Shown here: positions 62,634-64,000 of the stretch, piece by piece
Numbering within the stretch: position 1 is the stretch's first letter
Layout: the number at the start of each line of letters is the position of its first letter
Origin: Fusarium oxysporum f. sp. lycopersici 4287
Lineage: Eukaryota; Ascomycota; Sordariomycetes; Hypocreales; Nectriaceae
DNA length: 64,000 bases
Assembly: GCF_000149955.1 (NCBI RefSeq)
Contig: NC_030986.1
Span: 5,311,624 to 5,375,623 of the forward strand
Direction: 5' to 3'
Program-made: the position numbers and the translations under genes
Notes under the pieces: model-generated
Database searches by the model: none
Told to the model about the DNA's origin: nothing
The model's input: only the letters and a program-made list of their open reading frames with translations

Positions 62634-64000
62634 ACATCTGCCGCAAGCGCACACCCATACAACAGTTAGCTTCTCAAAATACTCTAATGTGTAATCTCCT
62701 GAGAGCAAGCATAAACCGTCCACAGTCGAACCTCGTTTCGGATTAGTTCATGTTGCTTCCCGTTCCTTTTCTCAGCCTCAACGCTCTAGCATGTCCTATG
62801 TTACAAGTTGTACAACTCACGTTGCTGGCCTCGTTCACTCTTCTCTTTCCAACCTGGTCCTCCAGAGAAGTATGTCAAAGCGTACAGCAGGTTGCACATG
62901 TGTCACAACTCACATTCTCTAGGAGAAGCATTCTCAACTTCACTTCCCTGTTTGGAGACTGAATTCGTGGTAGCTGCCATAACCCGCACTTGGAGTTGCA
63001 TCTCACCGGTTCGGAGTAACGTGCATCTCATTGAAAAAGTTCTTGCGGCAAAGTGTGGCTGCATTTCAGTTTCGTTTCTTGCTTAACGCAAGGGATTCTC
63101 TAATGCAGATGATAAATGCTGTAGGCGCTAGTCTCGAATTCTCATGCAAGGGGTTCCGAGACTCTCTGCGAGTGTAACATCTGCCACTTCACTAGTAAAA
63201 TCGTCACCCAGATCCGATAAACGGGCTTGTCGTTTAAATAGACTTGGCCATATCGGGAGGGACTTGCAGTCGTATTTGCTGGGGAAATGACACTACTCGA
63301 TACTGACCCAGCTGAGGTTTTCTGATTGATCATAACATTATCGTCATCCAAATTGAAACTTTTTCGTTATATGCAACTGATGATGTTTTTGGCATTAGTT
63401 GATCCTTATTCCCTTGCATATGTCTTGATATCGTACCTCCCGACCGTCACGACGCGGAATAGTCCATCCGACAGAAACGGCTCCTAAGCCCGAGACAACA
63501 CGCGCGAGAGAAGAGATCATCACTGCGGTTCTGTTTCCATGCTTGTATTCTGTGTTCTAGCCCATTTCTTGCAGTTACTCTCGGACATGATCAAGAACCC
63601 GCTGCAAGGAGACACGTTTTCAGCTTCAGGGTTCAAGACAGGTGATGGATGTGCCCGTAGGGATTGGATGCGCGGGATAGGAGTAGTTGCGGTGAGGCAT
63701 TAGTGAAATGTGAGTTGGAATGATGTGGTTTTGCACGAATGGGTTTGCTTTTGAGGTTCTGAGTAGGTTCAGAGAGCATGTCGTGTGAGTATTGGATGAG
63801 GTAGACTGGAAGTCGTTTTCCAAGTTCCCTACATTCACAAGGAATTCACTGAATGACAGTTCAGCCTCAACTAGTATTGTTTTACTAGACACACAGGAGC
63901 CAAACCACTTGTTTCCTCCGTGTAGGAGACGTGACCCATGCTCGCATGTTGTCAAAAGTCAAAGGAAATGCCAATGCTCTAGGGTAGCTGAGAATCTCGA
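62634..64000. other. Right-hand intergenic, about 1.4 kb
   Basis: 3' region of IPI3 and sequence to the window edge. The 109-codon ORF at 63626-63955 (minus) and the 92-codon ORF at 62808-63086 (plus) have no recognisable content; I do not call them genes. Confidence 0.45.

Noticed and set aside
63626..63955. 109-codon ORF on the minus strand near the right edge
   Set aside because: Weak coding look, no domain and no splice context; could be reconsidered with sequence beyond 64000.

Overview
The window looks like a draft-assembly piece of a filamentous ascomycete nuclear genome, most likely Fusarium or a close Hypocrealean relative. The reasons are single-copy eukaryotic genes with short GT-AG introns (about 46-115 nt, often with CTAAC/CTAAT-like branch sites), fungal-type proteins (PhoD-like phosphatase, Cdc1/Ted1, Gcn5, Utp4, Ipi3, Cln3/Btn1, a Val-substituted PNG1, a Zn2Cys6 regulator), an intron-containing tRNA-Pro, and no operons. 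Two runs of N (35036-35571 and 49820-49962) are assembly gaps. Genus is inferred from general familiarity with these proteins, not from a search.

Layout. 1-6.2 kb: two tandem metallophosphatase genes, a PhoD-type one that enters from the left edge and carries an apparent one-base frameshift, and a Cdc1/Ted1-type one. 6.5-12.2 kb: tiny CDC26, a 761-residue unknown protein, a 2.3 kb non-coding stretch and a 97-residue unknown. 12.6-15.9 kb: a compact block of RAD1 (9-1-1 clamp) and OST5 on the minus strand, divergent from GCN5. 16.5 kb: tRNA-Pro(CGG) with a 35-nt intron. 17.6-28.5 kb: a 330-residue unknown, biotin synthase, a DUF7514-type protein with an RE/RD-rich tail, a doubtful ORF, an MPDU1-type PQ-loop protein and a Cys-rich unknown.

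29-35 kb is the accessory-looking part. It has no recognisable housekeeping gene and holds three related genes for very small single-pass membrane proteins. Two of them (29260-29683 and 30813-31186) share an intron at the same codon and phase, and the third (31448-31597, minus strand) is an intronless 49-residue microprotein. An orphan 363-residue gene and two further small candidate genes lie beside them. This is the best candidate here for something undescribed.

35.6-40.5 kb: an MDR-family oxidoreductase cut by the first gap, a SWIM plus RING protein, and PNG1 with Val in place of the catalytic Cys. 40.5-45 kb: a 4.5 kb stretch with no supported gene. 45-55.5 kb: UTP4 divergent from NPT1 (NAD salvage), a Zn2Cys6 regulator, and CLN3/BTN1 divergent from a type II membrane glycosyltransferase. 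56-64 kb: a 695-residue unknown, a 2.9 kb non-coding stretch, and IPI3.

Most genes are unrelated housekeeping functions: ribosome biogenesis (UTP4, IPI3), N-glycosylation and glycan handling (OST5, MPDU1-like, PNG1), genome maintenance and chromatin (RAD1, GCN5, CDC26), and cofactor metabolism (biotin, NAD). Exon boundaries were set by hand from splice-site consensus, reading frame and family expectation. Every coding total was checked to be a multiple of three, except in the frameshifted and gap-truncated genes.
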